A stretch of 64,000 nucleotides of DNA from Diorhabda sublineata. Its lineage: Eukaryota > Arthropoda > Insecta > Coleoptera > Chrysomelidae. Each line of letters starts with the position of its first letter. Positions within the stretch are counted from its first letter, which is position 1. Of this stretch, positions 13,401 to 24,477 are shown piece after piece. The position numbers and the translations under genes are program-made. The notes beneath the pieces were generated by a model. It had not been told where the DNA came from. It did not search any database and saw only the letters and a list, made by a program, of their open reading frames with translations. The DNA lies in contig NC_079475.1 of assembly GCF_026230105.1 (NCBI RefSeq), positions 10,990,125 through 11,054,124 on the forward strand, given 5' to 3'.

Positions 13401-16400
13401 AAACCCGAGTATCTAAGGTCTTCTAGAACGGTCGAAAACGTAGACCGTGCTACACGGTCTGTTCGGGAACGTGCTGTTGCTTCAAACGTACAAAGATTGA
13501 TTAAAAAATTGGTTGGGGAGTTTGAAGAGACCAAGTCAACACTGGATACACCGAAATCCGAGTATCTAAGGTCTTCTAGAACGGTCGAAAACGTAGACCG
13601 TGCTACACGGTCTGTTCGGGAACGTGCTGTTGCTTCAAACGTACATAGATCGTCATTATTTCTCATTTTACCAAAAAATTTGGGGCTGCACCCTTACAAA
13701 ATTCAGTTGGTGCAAGAATTGAACCTCAGGATACTTGACTTCGTAAATCAGATGATTGACCGCTTACCAACATTTCGTTTTCGGATGAAGCTCATTTTCA
13801 TCTTAATGGGTACGCCAACAAGCAAAATAGAGGCTACTGGAGTGCAACCAATCCAAAACATGAACATCTTAAAACCCTGTCGATATTAACATCCCCAATG
13901 GTTCGCAATTGTAAGAAAATGTTGTCACTACTGATTAGTTTCGACGTCATTACGCCTCATCAGAGCGTTTAACAACATCAAAAATTTTGATTTGATTCAT
14001 ATGAATATTGTTGCTGTCGTGTTAGTCGCGTGATGGACGACCCCCATCATTTTTACTGTAAGCTGTAAGCACGGCTCAATAGTTGAATTTTTTGATTCAA
14101 AAAATGTTTTACATAAGTTTCAAAAGTGATTTTTATGGTGTGATATTTACCCAAAAATATGCCTGTTCCTCGATAGCAATGACTATTCCAAATATATAAT
14201 ATAAATTAAAAAACGCAACGCAAGTAACTAGCTAACTAAAAAAAACTACAAAAGCATCGCTAGCTAGCACAAAATTAAACATACGAAAAAGGCACAACAA
14301 AAAATCATGCTTACCGATCTATCACTTAGTGGTATCTCACTGCTAACAAGTTTATTAACAAAAGCTTGTTTTTTGTCTTCTAATGAAACGTCGGTACTAT
14401 CATGTTTACTAATTATTTCGAGTGGTTCGACATTTGGCAGGGTCTAAAAGTTGAAAAATAAAAATAACAAAAAGCGTTTTGAGCGTCAACATTGCCAAAT
14501 ATCCTTAAGCAAAGCATTCAAATAAATAGGCAAATTTCAAATTTTTTCTCCGTATAATCAAAAAATATACTCAAATCTTAATTATATGGTTATCAAAGTT
14601 TACGCTACGAGGGTGCTTCAAATATAAACTAGAATTTATGAATTAGCACGCGAATAATTTAGTGTCGTAAAAGTGTAAAGAACGTAACCTCGCTTTTTAG
14701 TGCCACGAGCTAGAAGGATTTACCATTGTTTGTTGCACAACGCATCATTAGTCATTTTTTTAGTCAAAGATAATGTAAAATCCACGGACATTTATCGAGA
14801 AGTGGTGGCAAACTTGCCACATGCCCCAGAACAAGTGTTACCGATGAGAACAGTACTGTACGCGAAATAGTTGAAGATTTACGCATCAGCATACTTTATA
14901 ATAGCAAATAATTCATGCACTGCTCGGTTACTGCAAAATTTTAGCCAGATGGGTGCCAAAACCACCGATTTCATACGCTGGGAAGTTTTCACGTGTCTCA
15001 TTTATTGATAGAATAGGATGGAAAAATTTATGACACCGAATATTCACCACAGATGAGACTTGGGTACACCATAATATTCCGGAGAGTAAACGCGCGTCTA
15101 TAGAGTGGAGGGAGACAGATGAAGGCGCGCTAGTTAAAGCGAAGGTTATACTGTTACCAGGGAAGGAGTAGTGTTTTAGGAAATGAAAGGAATAATTTCG
15201 GTCGATTATCTCGCTGAATAATAAACCGTGAACGCGCAGTATTATAATAACTTCCTAAAAAACATGATTAAACCTGTCTACAGATCAAAACGACGCGATA
15301 TTTCAATCCGTAGTGCGATATTACCGCAAGACAATGCCAGAGCGTATAGAGCTCGACTGTAAACGTTGAACGAATTGGTTTGGAAAACACCGAAACACCC
15401 TCATTATAATCCCGATTTGTCGCGATGTTAGTGTCAAAAAAATTCGAAATCTGCAGTAAATAGTTTAAAACTAAATTCTACACCTGAATGAAATTCAGAC
15501 AAAAAATATTAAAAAAAAATATTCTCCTTACTTTGTTATCGTTTTCTACTAAGACACAATTGGAATTTAACTGAACATTTTCTTTGTTTGCTTCCGGTGA
15601 TTGTTCGTAGTTATTGTTCCATGTACCATCGTTATCACATTTTTCCTGAAACGAAAACAACTAAAAACATGCTGAAATTATATGAAAGTTACATTTGCGA
15701 GCCGAAAAATCGACTCAGGCAATCACTGGAAAAAAAACTGAGCACGAAATTGTCTAATGGCATTATCTTCAAAATCTAACATAGGTTATGATCGTTAACC
15801 ACCCTTTTTATGTTGTTTATGATAGTACTAATTGAAGATAACTGATCCTTATAAAAGATTATCTGCTCATTATCGGTTATCCATCAAACGCCAACCGATA
15901 CACATCTCTGTTAACAGCAAATAAGAATTATACGTAAAAAATGGTAATTAAGCTTCTTAACCGGCCACTCTATTGCGAAAATCGGCCACTCTATTGCGAA
16001 AATCGGCCACTCTAATGCGAGGAGCGGCCACTCTATTGCGAGAAGCGGCCACTCTATTGCGAGAAGCGGCCACTCTATACATAGCACAAGACCTTAGAGA
16101 AACGCGAGGAGTTGTTACGAGTGTCTGGATAGTCAGAAGAAGATTTGAGTCAAAAAAAGCTAGCTATTACCGCCAAATTAGTACCGGCCCAGAGAACACG
16201 CTAATTAGATTGACGAGCGATGGGAACCGAGCCGATACATAGAAAAAATTTTAGTTAGGGGATTTCGTCGTTCTCTACGCCAATTTCATCGGCATCCTAG
16301 CAGGGCAATGCCCGACCACATACTACAGGTTCCGTATTTACAGGAAATCGAAGATGCAGCTAGGGAATAGCCAACGAGTAGTCTGGATTTAAATCCTATG

Positions 16401-19400
16401 GAACATTTAGGGGATGCACTTGAGAGAAAATTTGGGTCTAGAAATTCTGTACTATCCACGAATTCGGACCTCAAAACGGCGCTCACTGAAGAAATGGATT
16501 ATTTCATCCACGAAAAAGCGATTATATATGATGTTGGTAGGTTAATTTCTTCTTTTCTTCATTATAACGTTTTTTCATTGTTTAAGATTCCATTTCGTTC
16601 GATATTTTTTCTTTGCCAAAAAAAAAATAACTCAATAACATAGAACAACCATTATAAAGTTAAGACTAATGGATTTGAGATGCTAAAATCGGGAAAAGAA
16701 TGGAAGCTACAAAGACTTTTGATCTCGAGCGTACGGGATGTTTGAAGACGATGGCATGGGTTTTTTGAGAATCGAGAGTCACCCTCTAACTCCCGAACCA
16801 ATCTGAGAGTTTATTCAAGAGATTTGGGAATGTAAGTTGAGAGAGCGTATGTCTGGAGCGGAAGCAATTAGTCCATGTATAATTGGACTTTTTACAGTGA
16901 TAAGGTATATATGATGTATAGAAGAAGAGCTAGTATAGAGTAAATGATTCGAGATAAGCAATAATTGACTTTGACACTAATGAAGCGGTCAGTGAGACAT
17001 GTATATATCAATTTTATTATCGTATATGGTAGTCAATGAGACAGAAGCTTCTTAACAATTCCGGTGCGCTACACCTGATTGAAATCCTTCTGGATATCCA
17101 TGGAGATGGTGGAAATGCACTATTTTCGGTTCTAGCATATAATATAGTTAATTTATTTTTTTTTGATAATATAAGTCGTCTTATTTAAATCCCTACGGTT
17201 CTTGAGCTTCCACTCCAAGCAGCTGTTCGTCGCAATTCCACGTGTCGATTTTTTCGTTCACGGGTGTATTTACAGATTTACAAAGTTTTAATACAAATAT
17301 GATATAAAAGAAATATGAATAAAAATATTTCAAATAATATATATTTTTATATATTGGACACACTTTTTTTATTAATTATACCAATTGGAATTCAAGATTC
17401 ATAGTTGAGTCAGCTAGATAAGCATAAATTTGAAGTAAATTACATCAAATATTTAAAAATTTCATAATTTCGAGCGAGTACGATGAAATGTTACAAGAGA
17501 ATAAACTTTCTGTATTATTTGCACTTATTCTAATAGTTAACATTGAAAAGTTAAAAGCTGAACGTTTAATAATCTGCACGAGTAATTGATCAAAGACTAC
17601 GCTCGGTTATATCTAACCATACCTCAGGCTTCTTTCTACGGTTCAAGCGCTTGTTTGCTACTATCATATTTTCATGTATTACACTAACGTTCTTCACAAT
17701 GAAAAAAAAACTGACCAAAGACGTAAATAATCAAATAACAAACCAATATGCTATAGTTACCATTTACCAAACATGTGAAAGTATTCAAGGATATTCTAAA
17801 TCTTCGTGTTTATTTGTAATAATTCAAATATAACATTCGAAAAACTATATGTATAAAGATGTGATTAAAGTGAAATTTGGATCTAAACAATCTCACAAAA
17901 TAGAATAATACTCATAATTACACTAATAATTTGTACAAGAACAAAAGTAAGTTCCACCCTAATGGTGTAACTATCTAATAATATATCTTGTTAAACTCAC
18001 GTTGGATTTCAGGAAGATTCGTTGTTCATCGCACCAACAAAAACGCGACAAAATGAAAAAAATACGAAAATTAAACGAGGGGTCAGGTTCAACTTTAGTA
18101 GAGGATCATAAAGGGTTGAAATAACACTGAAAACAGAACAACTCGGTCCACTTTCAGGCCTTCATAGTTGCTTTCGGAGCAAAATCAATATCAAACAAGG
18201 TCAGCAGAGGCAGCGACGGATAAGAAAAATGGGGGAGGTTACTTTTTAAATAATAGAGTAATATTTTATATTCAAATATCTAAAAAACTAAATACATATT
18301 GTTAGAGGGTTGCTACTCAAGTTTTGAGATAGACAAACTAAAACAAATATTTCGATATGGCTTTATTGTTTTTCAAACGATTCTCCATTGAGATCAATAC
18401 ACTTTCGCACGCATTTGAACAAAGTATCAAACAAGCTTTTTTCCATTCCGATCCAAAACAAGTGATTAGAACGCATCAACCGCTTCTTCAGGTGTAGAAA
18501 AACGTTGACCTAGCAATCAATGATCTGCGGGAATAAGAAGAAATCATTGGGTGCCAAGGACTGGAAGGCGGATGACCCATCAATCCGATGTTTTGACTGT
18601 TCGAAAAAAGTTTTTGTTGGAAATGATGTGTGAATGATTCGTCTTCTACGTTGCTCTAATGGAAAGACATGTCCAGACAACTTTTGATGGATTTAGCTCT
18701 ACTGGAAACACCCATACAGTCACTTTCGGATTCATATGTCTAGATCCAAGATTCTTCGCCTATCGCGATCTTATAGACGTCATTTGAAAGCACCGCATTT
18801 CTTTGCACCAATCGACACTAGCTCTTTTTGAACGGTTGTCAAATTATGCGGTATCCAACGCGAACAAATATTTTTAACAACCAAATGTATAAGATTGGAA
18901 CTAACGCCCAATTATGCCTCAATCTCATGGTATGTCACATGAAGATCTTTGAATATCAGTTTACACACATCATCGATATTTTCTGGCACGATAACCGATT
19001 TTGGACGACCAGCGAAATAGGGTTTCTAAAGATGGTGCTTCATCACCTACAGTCAAAACGAGTTGATCCGTATACTACTGTTAGTTTAATCCACGTCGAA
19101 AGTCATAAAAAGTAAATATTTCAAGTATCTGTAAACAACTCAAACAGCAGAGACATTACGTTCTGAGTGCGTTCACTATTAAAAATGTCAAACTCTATGT
19201 CGGTAATGTGACATCATAGTTACCACATTTCAAAACTTAAGTAGCAACCCTCGTATTGTAAAAACAGTTACAGTAATTACAACAAAAAATCTCCAAATTA
19301 ATAATAAGCAATCACAATTTTTGTAATAACATTTATACTCGGTTCAATGAGTATAAAAACTACTATTTGAAAGAGGAAGTGCCCAATTGAACATAGAGTT

Positions 19401-22400
19401 GCGCAGTTGAGCATAGAAATGCGCAGTTGGTCATAGAGATGCGCAGTATCACATAGCGCAAGGCCAACTGCTTTGCTTCTTCAATTATAAGGCTGTAAGG
19501 TCGGGAACAACCAATTGAGTACATTTTCACATCACGTATATTTTAATATTCTTTCACTACAAGCTTATAATTCGTGGATATTGCATCTTCAAAGAATGCT
19601 TACGTAAGTACTCCAAATCAATTGCGAAAATAGTAAACGTATGAATTAAATGAATCATCGTCTTTTAAAGGTTAACCAATTTGTTATGTTTGCTTCTAGT
19701 TACATTTAATAGTTTGATGAACTAAAACTAATACAAGTCCGCCATTGTTTTATTTTTCTTTTGTTTGAAGAAAACGCACGTGATTTCGATGTCATCGATT
19801 TCATCAAGAATGCTATTACCTTGAAATATTTGCTAACATCAACCACATTTTTGACCGACGCATAAAAATTTATAAATTTATTCGACAAAGTTGACGATTT
19901 TCATACTCAGATATGCCGAAAAGGTTTCATTTTAGTGAATGGCATCCAACAATATAGCAAAAACCGTTTTGTACAGCTTCAAGAATTAGAAATTATAGTA
20001 GGAATTAGGATATTCCTTATAATAACACAAATAATTCCGAACATTTGAAAGTCTATTCACTCCCAAGAAGTATACTCTTGGTTAAAACATTAGGGGCGCC
20101 CCTGAAAGAAAACGAAAACTTTGGAAGCTAGAATATCTCAACATTTTATTTGCTTTTCCCAATCTATCCAAGATTCGTGACGTCTTTTGTGACCCTCATA
20201 TCTGAAAAACAACTTATACCGGGTGTTCACATAAAGAATACAAAGATAGGCCCAGAAGTACCTGTCCCAACAAAGAAAACACAAAAATATTTGTAAAAAA
20301 TATATTTATTTTTCAACATAATCTCCTTTTAGCTCCATACACTCTTTTTATAATAAGCTCCTCAAAATAGCCATTAATTGCCGACATCGCTTCTTTATTC
20401 TTGAAAAATCTTTTGACACCAAATCATATTTTCAAGACTGGGAACAGATAATAATCCGAGGGGGCTAAATATGGCGAATAGGGTGCATGAAGTAGGAAAT
20501 CAAATTTTAATTATTTATTTTTGACCACTGCCATAACGTATGTGTGAGCTGGTGCATAATCTTGATGAAACAATTTCTTCTTAGCCAAATGCGGCCGTTT
20601 TTACTTAATTTCTGCGCTCAATAAGTTCGCATAATACTACATAATTTTTCCTTTTTCAAAATAGATCAATAAAGATTATCCCATGCGCATCCCAAAAAAC
20701 CGACGCATTGATCTTGCCTGCAGATGGAACGGTATTTGTCTTCTTTGGAGACGTTTTTCCCTTTTCAGTCCATTTCTGTCGGGTATGAAGTGAAAACCAC
20801 GTTTTATCGATGGTTATGTAAATAAAGGCGGTAAAATTTGGCTCTATTTCTATGAAACACTCGATGGAAACATCAACGGATTCTTTTTAAAAGGCCCTCT
20901 TCCAGGACAAGGAATTCCCACTGAGCCCAATATGCTTCTAGTGCCGGTGAAAATTACAACACTTCTCTTTACTTCATTCTCCTGTTTTTATTTGATTCTT
21001 GTGGGTGAACATTCTTCGTTGACCACAGTAGTTCCTGAAACTACAGCTTCCTTCAATACGGCTTTGTTACATTGGGAGCAGTCTGCTGGGAACGGTCGTT
21101 TAGATAGAAAGTCGTTATTTCGATGGCTGACACCGGCTCTTGAATGCGTTCAATCCATCTGGCGATCTGGCCCTCGGTATTCTTGAACTGCATCAACCAC
21201 TAGAGTGCTGATGGTCAGTCCAGATAAGGAATTTCCTTCCATAAAGATACTACCTTCAAAAGTTCTCTTCTCGTGACGCACTAGTTCCGTTCTGGTTTTG
21301 GGAGAAACTTTACTAAATGCCTACTATGTCTACTAGCTCGCGCACTTTCAGTCAACTATCATTCAGTACCATGGATTTTTTTCAACATTTCCAAGTCGTC
21401 ATCTCGTTTGGTCAACCACTACGATGCTGGTCATGGCAGATCGTACGGCCTCGTTTAAACTTTGCTACCCAATATTTTACTGTTGATAACGAAGGAACAG
21501 TCTCACCCAGAGTAGAATCTAGTTCAGCTTTTATATTGGTTGGGCTAATGCCTTTAAAATTGTATTGTATCTCAAAACGATGATCAATTTTTATCATGTT
21601 TACAAATTCACTGAAAACGTTCACTATTGATGGCTGCCAAACAAATACTATACAACATGGCCTCTTCAAACTGTATAGATTGTGTACTTTCTAATATGGC
21701 GGTATTTTCAAGGAACTATCGCCATCTCTAGGCCAAACCGGGTACTTCTGTGGCCTTGTTTGTTTTAATTAAATTACTTGTACTTTACTATATGAAACAA
21801 TGGTTACTACACTATAATTACACACATTTTATATAACTGAATCAGTACCCAGTCAGCACGCTTTCCTGATTTTTGTTTTTAAATTTTGATGAAATTATGA
21901 AATACTAAATCTGGCGTTTGCGGGAATTTGCTCAAAATTCTCTTTTCTTTACAAGAGAGGCGTTATTACTAGCCTTTCGTCCGTCCGTCTGTCTATAGTA
22001 GCGATATCTCCTCAATGGAAGTATGTAGCCAATTCCTGTATAGCTTTAGATGTGCCAAAACGATAGAAATTTTGGAAATTATTAGGAAAAGAAGTTTCTA
22101 ATTTAACCCAGATGTGATACCATTGGCCAAACGAGCTCAAATGCCATGAATTGATGTGAATCAACATCAATCATAAGACATTGATCAATTTCAAATTGAC
22201 TTCAATAGATGTCAACTCATATCATTTGAGGCCATTTTTCATTTCATAAACCGATTATTGGGAGAATTATAAAGGAATAATGAGGATAAAATTATTAAAT
22301 AAACGAAAGTATTGATATTTTTCTTCTTTTTTCATGGAAACTTTGTTTTATAAATTGAGATCATTGAACTTAGGTAAAATTTATCCTAAGAGGGTATATA

Positions 22401-23302
22401 CAAATTTATAGCATTTACTTTTAATATGATCTAACAATCAAAGTGAAATTACTTAAGGGGTACTGAAATAAAACTTAAGATTACAAAACTACTGTTTTTA
22501 TCGGCTTTAAATTGGAAGTATATTTATGGATACTAATTGATTTTGTATCATCAACCAAAACAACATGAAAATCTTTCCATGAAATAATAAACTTGAGAAT
22601 ACAAAACTAGTTGCAAAGATCATAGCAAACATGTGAAGTATTGTGCATAGATTAGAGATATAAAAAGCCAGAATGTATTTTCAAAAAAAAATCAGCAGAA
22701 CTATAACATAGAAGGTAAAATAGCTTGATAGTTTTCAATTTAGAAAAAAAAGGTTGAATATTCGATTGAAGCATAATGCTACTCTATAATGATCATTAAA
22801 TGAAGAGAACAAGAACACTTTCCATAAAAAACTTACACAACTAGCAGTATTATTATATCAAAATAATATATAAGAATACGATCTAAATAAGAAAGAAACA
22901 TACATCAATTTATCCATTAGTGCAACAAAATATATTGTAACAGTTTATACATAATGGCTGTTATTTGGGGGGTTAAACTATTTCATGGTTTAAGAGGACT
23001 CCAAAGCATCGCCACTTTAATACGTTAAAGAGAATATGCAAGCTTCTCAGCCCTGGTTAGATACAATAAAATTGCTGACAATAAAGTGAAGCCACTTGTG
23101 TGATCTTGGACTACCCTTTAACTACAAAGGAAATACTTGATAATTAGGGCACACTTACATCGTCTTTCAAATTTAGATTTAGACTCTTCTTTTCAATGCC
23201 GATTTCATTATTTCTGCTGTTGTCCATCAATCCCAATCGCTGTTTTTCAACCGAAATCAGTTTTTTTTGTTCTTGTACAAATTGAAGAATATTACCGGAC
23301 AT
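1468..23302 (-). CDS. CSPP1: CSPP1-like centrosome and spindle pole-associated protein (partial, 8 exons)
   Basis: Coding exons on the minus strand are 23302-23159, 15645-15532, 14443-14315, 10519-10355, 7912-7769, 3310-3103 (or from 3304), 1812-1730 and 1662-1468. All have GT/AG borders and compatible phases, giving about 394 aa, and the last ends at a donor, so more exons lie off the left edge. The start (MSGNILQFVQEQKKLIS) resembles the CSPP1 N-terminus. Exon 2 has a PEANKEN segment like CSPP1 AKEN. Exon 4 (PYLGFGEYDQRRNYFLQKQ) resembles the LPLG-DYE-K repeat. The last exon is a strong E/K/R/Q coiled coil (LRLQIEEKRR) like the CSPP1 central coil. CSPP1 proteins act at centrosomes, spindle poles and cilia. 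Introns are loaded with transposons and satellites. The gene name rests on remembered motif similarity; the exon chain is seen directly. Confidence 0.72.
1995..2700. other. Unassigned, locally less AT-rich intron insert
   Basis: A C-rich plus strand with a 103-aa proline/histidine-rich open frame at 2007-2318 of no recognisable family. It ends in a run of AAG/GAA (2650-2675). It looks like a decayed mobile-element piece in the CSPP1-like intron, family unknown. Confidence 0.25.
2727..2880 (+). pseudogene. Tc1/mariner transposase C-terminal fragment
   Basis: The plus frame reads IWQSRSPDLTCLDFKLWGRI, then KDFVQ and a DDMIERI stretch. It carries the RSPDL-x3-DF-LWG signature that follows the last catalytic Asp region of this superfamily. 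Two in-frame stops. Confidence 0.65.
3722..4195 (+). pseudogene. Internally deleted mariner transposase
   Basis: The plus strand has a DNA-binding part (3810-3930, SDRRMSIRMIAEAGNTDKET), then after a frameshift FLERLEKDPRLMKNVITCDE (DE-T catalytic start), then directly the C-terminal tail LLKALAKEDVQHCFDQWKKR (about 4108-4182). The catalytic middle is missing, so this is an inactive deletion derivative. Confidence 0.8.
5040..5452. mobile_element. Possible non-autonomous Helitron-like 3' end
   Basis: The stretch ends GAAGCCGCGGGTAAAAGCTAG followed by T at about 5430-5450. The CTAG-T end with a short GC-rich palindrome (CCGCGG) just upstream resembles a Helitron 3' terminus. The 5' boundary is not resolved. 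Confidence 0.3.
6270..6500 (+). pseudogene. Non-LTR retrotransposon C-terminal fragment (zinc-knuckle tail)
   Basis: The plus frame has LSGYCRINKHLKTLDLADNA, then TCRFC...DETSIHI. This is the CRFC..DETS.HI finger that follows RNase H in Jockey-like LINEs. A sister copy lies at 10918-11100. Confidence 0.65.
6595..7486 (+). pseudogene. LINE reverse transcriptase fragment and 3' tail
   Basis: An open frame at 6595-6810 contains RVAYADDVTIIANGQGELIK, the RT YADD catalytic box. Decayed sequence follows with an FNYLEITLG motif and an ending coding ERLDDDD (about 7445-7470), a common insect LINE tail. Many stops and frameshifts. Confidence 0.75.
8000..9285. repeat. Satellite array, 213-bp unit, about 6 copies, with 426-bp higher-order unit
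   Basis: The landmark ATGGTAGGTTCGTT recurs about every 213 bp. The block from about 8400 to 8825 is repeated almost identically at 8826-9251, so the latest amplification was of dimers. Each unit has a perfect hairpin arm pair CGCGCA/TGCGCG around an 11-nt loop. The array is intronic, between CSPP1-like exons 4 and 5. Confidence 0.92.
9513..9990 (-). pseudogene. Mariner-like transposase N-terminal remnant
   Basis: The minus frame holds LEQRYALKFCGQRCKTVKET, GVFEWHNPFGEDKEK, SIRMIADELSILQT and SEEQKANRIAI. These are the two helix-turn-helix motifs of a mariner transposase. The frame is open for 156 codons, but the catalytic domain is absent. Confidence 0.8.
10039..10215 (+). pseudogene. Mariner transposase C-terminal fragment
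   Basis: The plus frame has YDKHPPYSPDLTSIDYRTFP followed by a shortened KGRNF...FFFEMPEHRW tail and stop. The HPPYSPDL-x3-D signature is diagnostic. It abuts the opposite-strand mariner N-terminus at 9513-9990. Confidence 0.8.
10860..11110 (+). pseudogene. Non-LTR retrotransposon C-terminal fragment, second copy
   Basis: The plus frame reads LSGHCCLNKHLETLDLADNA, then TCRFC..DEASIHILSKCE and a HILDFLKSGIDG tail. It is closely related to the copy at 6270-6500 and is interrupted by stops. Confidence 0.65.
11262..11760 (+). pseudogene. Mariner transposase C-terminal half, degraded
   Basis: The plus strand has KPKWSHLAKKKVSFHYNNAP followed by AHTSVITKTK, then LPHAPYSLISPIG and SIELIEHRWKKCIGLKRDYV. 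These match the second catalytic Asp segment and the C-terminal tail. Several frameshifts. Confidence 0.75.
12660..13890 (+). pseudogene. Tc1/mariner-superfamily transposase N-terminal half carrying a tandem expansion
   Basis: The 3' unique part reads LPKNLGLHPYKIQLVQELNL and later FRFRMKLIFILMG, the linker and DEAHF region of a Tc1/mariner transposase. Just upstream, the segment EFEETKSTLDKPKPEYLRSS...ATRSVRERAVASNV (helix-turn-helix and linker) is repeated six times. The catalytic end is missing. Confidence 0.75.
12758..13650. repeat. Tandem array of 153/143-bp units made of transposase coding sequence
   Basis: There are six units, starting near 12758, 12913, 13057, 13208, 13354 and 13507. 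The last full unit is 153 bp (51 codons, frame kept). Alternate units lack 10 bp and are out of frame, so a roughly 296-bp dimer repeats. It lies in the intron between CSPP1-like exons 4 and 3. Confidence 0.9.
14605..15450 (+). pseudogene. Mariner transposase, degraded full-length copy
   Basis: It starts with ACGAGGGTGCTTCAAATA (terminal-repeat-like). The plus strand then has FTTDETWVHHNIPESKRASI, a VDYLAE...VNAQYYNNFL stretch, AILPQDNARAYRARL and PKHPHYNPDL. The DETWVHH, QDNARA and NPDL boxes match a DD34D mariner. Many stops and frame changes. Confidence 0.85.
15962..16077. repeat. 21-bp tandem repeat, six copies
   Basis: CGGCCACTCTATTGCGAGAAG-type units start at 15962, 15983, 16004, 16025, 16046 and 16067, exactly 21 bp apart. 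It is GC-richer than its surroundings. It runs in frame into the Tc1-like fragment downstream. Confidence 0.95.
16078..16645 (+). pseudogene. Tc1-like transposase remnant
   Basis: The plus strand has LRETRGVVTSVWIVRRRFES (DNA-binding end) and then the tail DLNPMEHLGDALERKFGSRN and DLKTALTEEMDYF. The NPMEHLGDALE box is a Tc1-type C-terminus. The middle is shortened and shifted. Confidence 0.8.
16646..18305. other. CSPP1-like intron 1, unassigned part
   Basis: AT-rich sequence of about 1.6 kb. Weak coding-like scraps around 16670-16900 were not assignable. I see no gene, RNA or clear repeat here. Confidence 0.4.
18306..19255 (-). mobile_element. Mariner element with both terminal inverted repeats (degraded, short)
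   Basis: The left end GAGGGTTGCTACTCAAGTTT (18308 on) and the right end, read inverted, CGAGGGTTGCTACTTAAGTT match except for one base and one end nucleotide. TA flanks both sides. The minus-strand tail ends KCIDLNGESFEKQ-stop near 18360, a typical mariner C-terminus. At about 950 bp, a functional mariner (about 1.3 kb) has lost internal sequence. Confidence 0.85.
19381..19460. repeat. 20-bp tandem repeat, four copies
   Basis: GCGCAGTTGAGCATAGAAAT-like units start at 19381, 19401, 19421 and 19441. The 3' flank CATAGCGCAAGGCC resembles CATAGCACAAGACC that follows the 21-bp array at 16078. Confidence 0.9.
20240..21765 (-). mobile_element. Mariner element, near full length, inactivated
   Basis: The ends GGCCCAGAAGTACCTG (about 20250) and, inverted, GGCCACAGAAGTACCCGG (about 21758) are imperfect terminal repeats. 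The minus-strand N-terminus at 21669-21412 reads ELDSTLGETVPSLSTVKYWV, then AKFKRGRT, the mariner helix-turn-helix. Shorter catalytic-domain pieces are scattered to 20300. Related fragments lie at 45596, 46612 and 49255. Confidence 0.85.
21766..23158. other. CSPP1-like intron 1, 5' part
   Basis: AT-rich. The 21900-22030 segment (CTTTACAAGAGAGGCGTT, then CCGTCCGTCTGTCT) looks like the edge of a non-coding mobile element. No coding sequence was seen before exon 1. Confidence 0.35.
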
Positions 23303-24414
23303 TTTTTTATTGAATTGTTTAAAAGTTATTTCAAGAATTACTTATAGTATAAGATGTAAAAAAACTTGTATATTAAATAGTTTTCAAAAATGAATTATCG
23401 GTTTAAAAAGTTTCAAAACACTGTCATATAAAACTTCAAAACTAGATTGTCAAAGTCCAATTCAATGTTACCACTACACTAATATTCATCATTCAATTTT
23501 ACAGCAGTACCCAGTACAAAAGGTTAATTCGCTCAAATGATACTGGTGTTACAGAATGAAGAATTCTTTGGCGGGAAATTTGAAATACTTATTCTCTCAA
23601 ATCGTGCCTCATTATTCGTATTAAATTTTTTTAAGCGAAGTCATTTAATAATAACTCATATTAAAATGGCACCTAATTAAAGAGACTTTCGTCGAAAGTC
23701 AATTTTGTATCTGATTTATTCCAAATAATATGATTTTACTGCTGCAAAAAAGCATCGACGGCCAACGTCCACAGCGACTCGATACAAATCCACAATGATG
23801 TGCGTGGCACTGGGTAAGCTACAGCACCAACCTACATGAAATTCAACGGCCCGTAGACTTCAGAATCCAACTTCCCATGAGTAGTAGAGTTGTTGTACGC
23901 AGACTGACTCGCGGACATTTAATGGCCGCTTCTGATCCTCCCAAATGCAAAATACCACATACTAACAAGTTGTCTACAATACTCCAATAAACGCCCTCAT
24001 CTAGGAAGTTCGCTCCAAGAAAGTTTAAATAACGTGAAACAGTTACCACATCTGATACAATATTTGAAAGACATTGGTCTATATGGTAAAATATAAACTC
24101 TTAATGTATGTGATACAAACAGTTTGTTAATTTTAAGGTGTTGAAGTTAAGAGATAAAAATTGTATTATAACTGTACCACGAGTCAATGATCTTAATTGT
24201 CGAGGCACGTTAATTAAAATAAAAAAAAATAATTATAGAAATTCCTTTTTTAGGATGTAGAAACTTGTCTAAACGTATATGTGTATAAAAGGGTGCCAGG
24301 TATCAAGGCGACTGTACACAATATACCCGGATTCAGACTGCTAGCTCAGCGCTCCAAACAGCTCCTTCTTCTAACTGCTGTATGTTTAAAACTACTTAAA
24401 ATTTTTAAAATCAC
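23303..24414. other. Spacer between CSPP1-like 5' end and METTL3 3' end
   Basis: It should hold the CSPP1-like promoter. A 68-aa minus frame at 24049-23843 and a matching plus-strand coding-like stretch at 23820-23960 are unassigned, probably transposon scrap. No confident core promoter element. Confidence 0.35.
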
Positions 24415-24420
24415 TTTATT
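24415..24420 (-). terminator. poly(A) signal of METTL3
   Basis: AATAAA on the minus strand, 58 nt downstream of the METTL3 stop codon. It is the first canonical hexamer after the stop. Confidence 0.6.
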
Positions 24421-24477
24421 ACAGTATTATAGACATGTTGAGAAAGCAAATTATAAAAAAATCGATATTTTCAGCCA

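Noticed and set aside
15962..16077. CRISPR-like array
   Set aside because: Direct 21-bp tandem units without unique spacers, in a eukaryotic contig.
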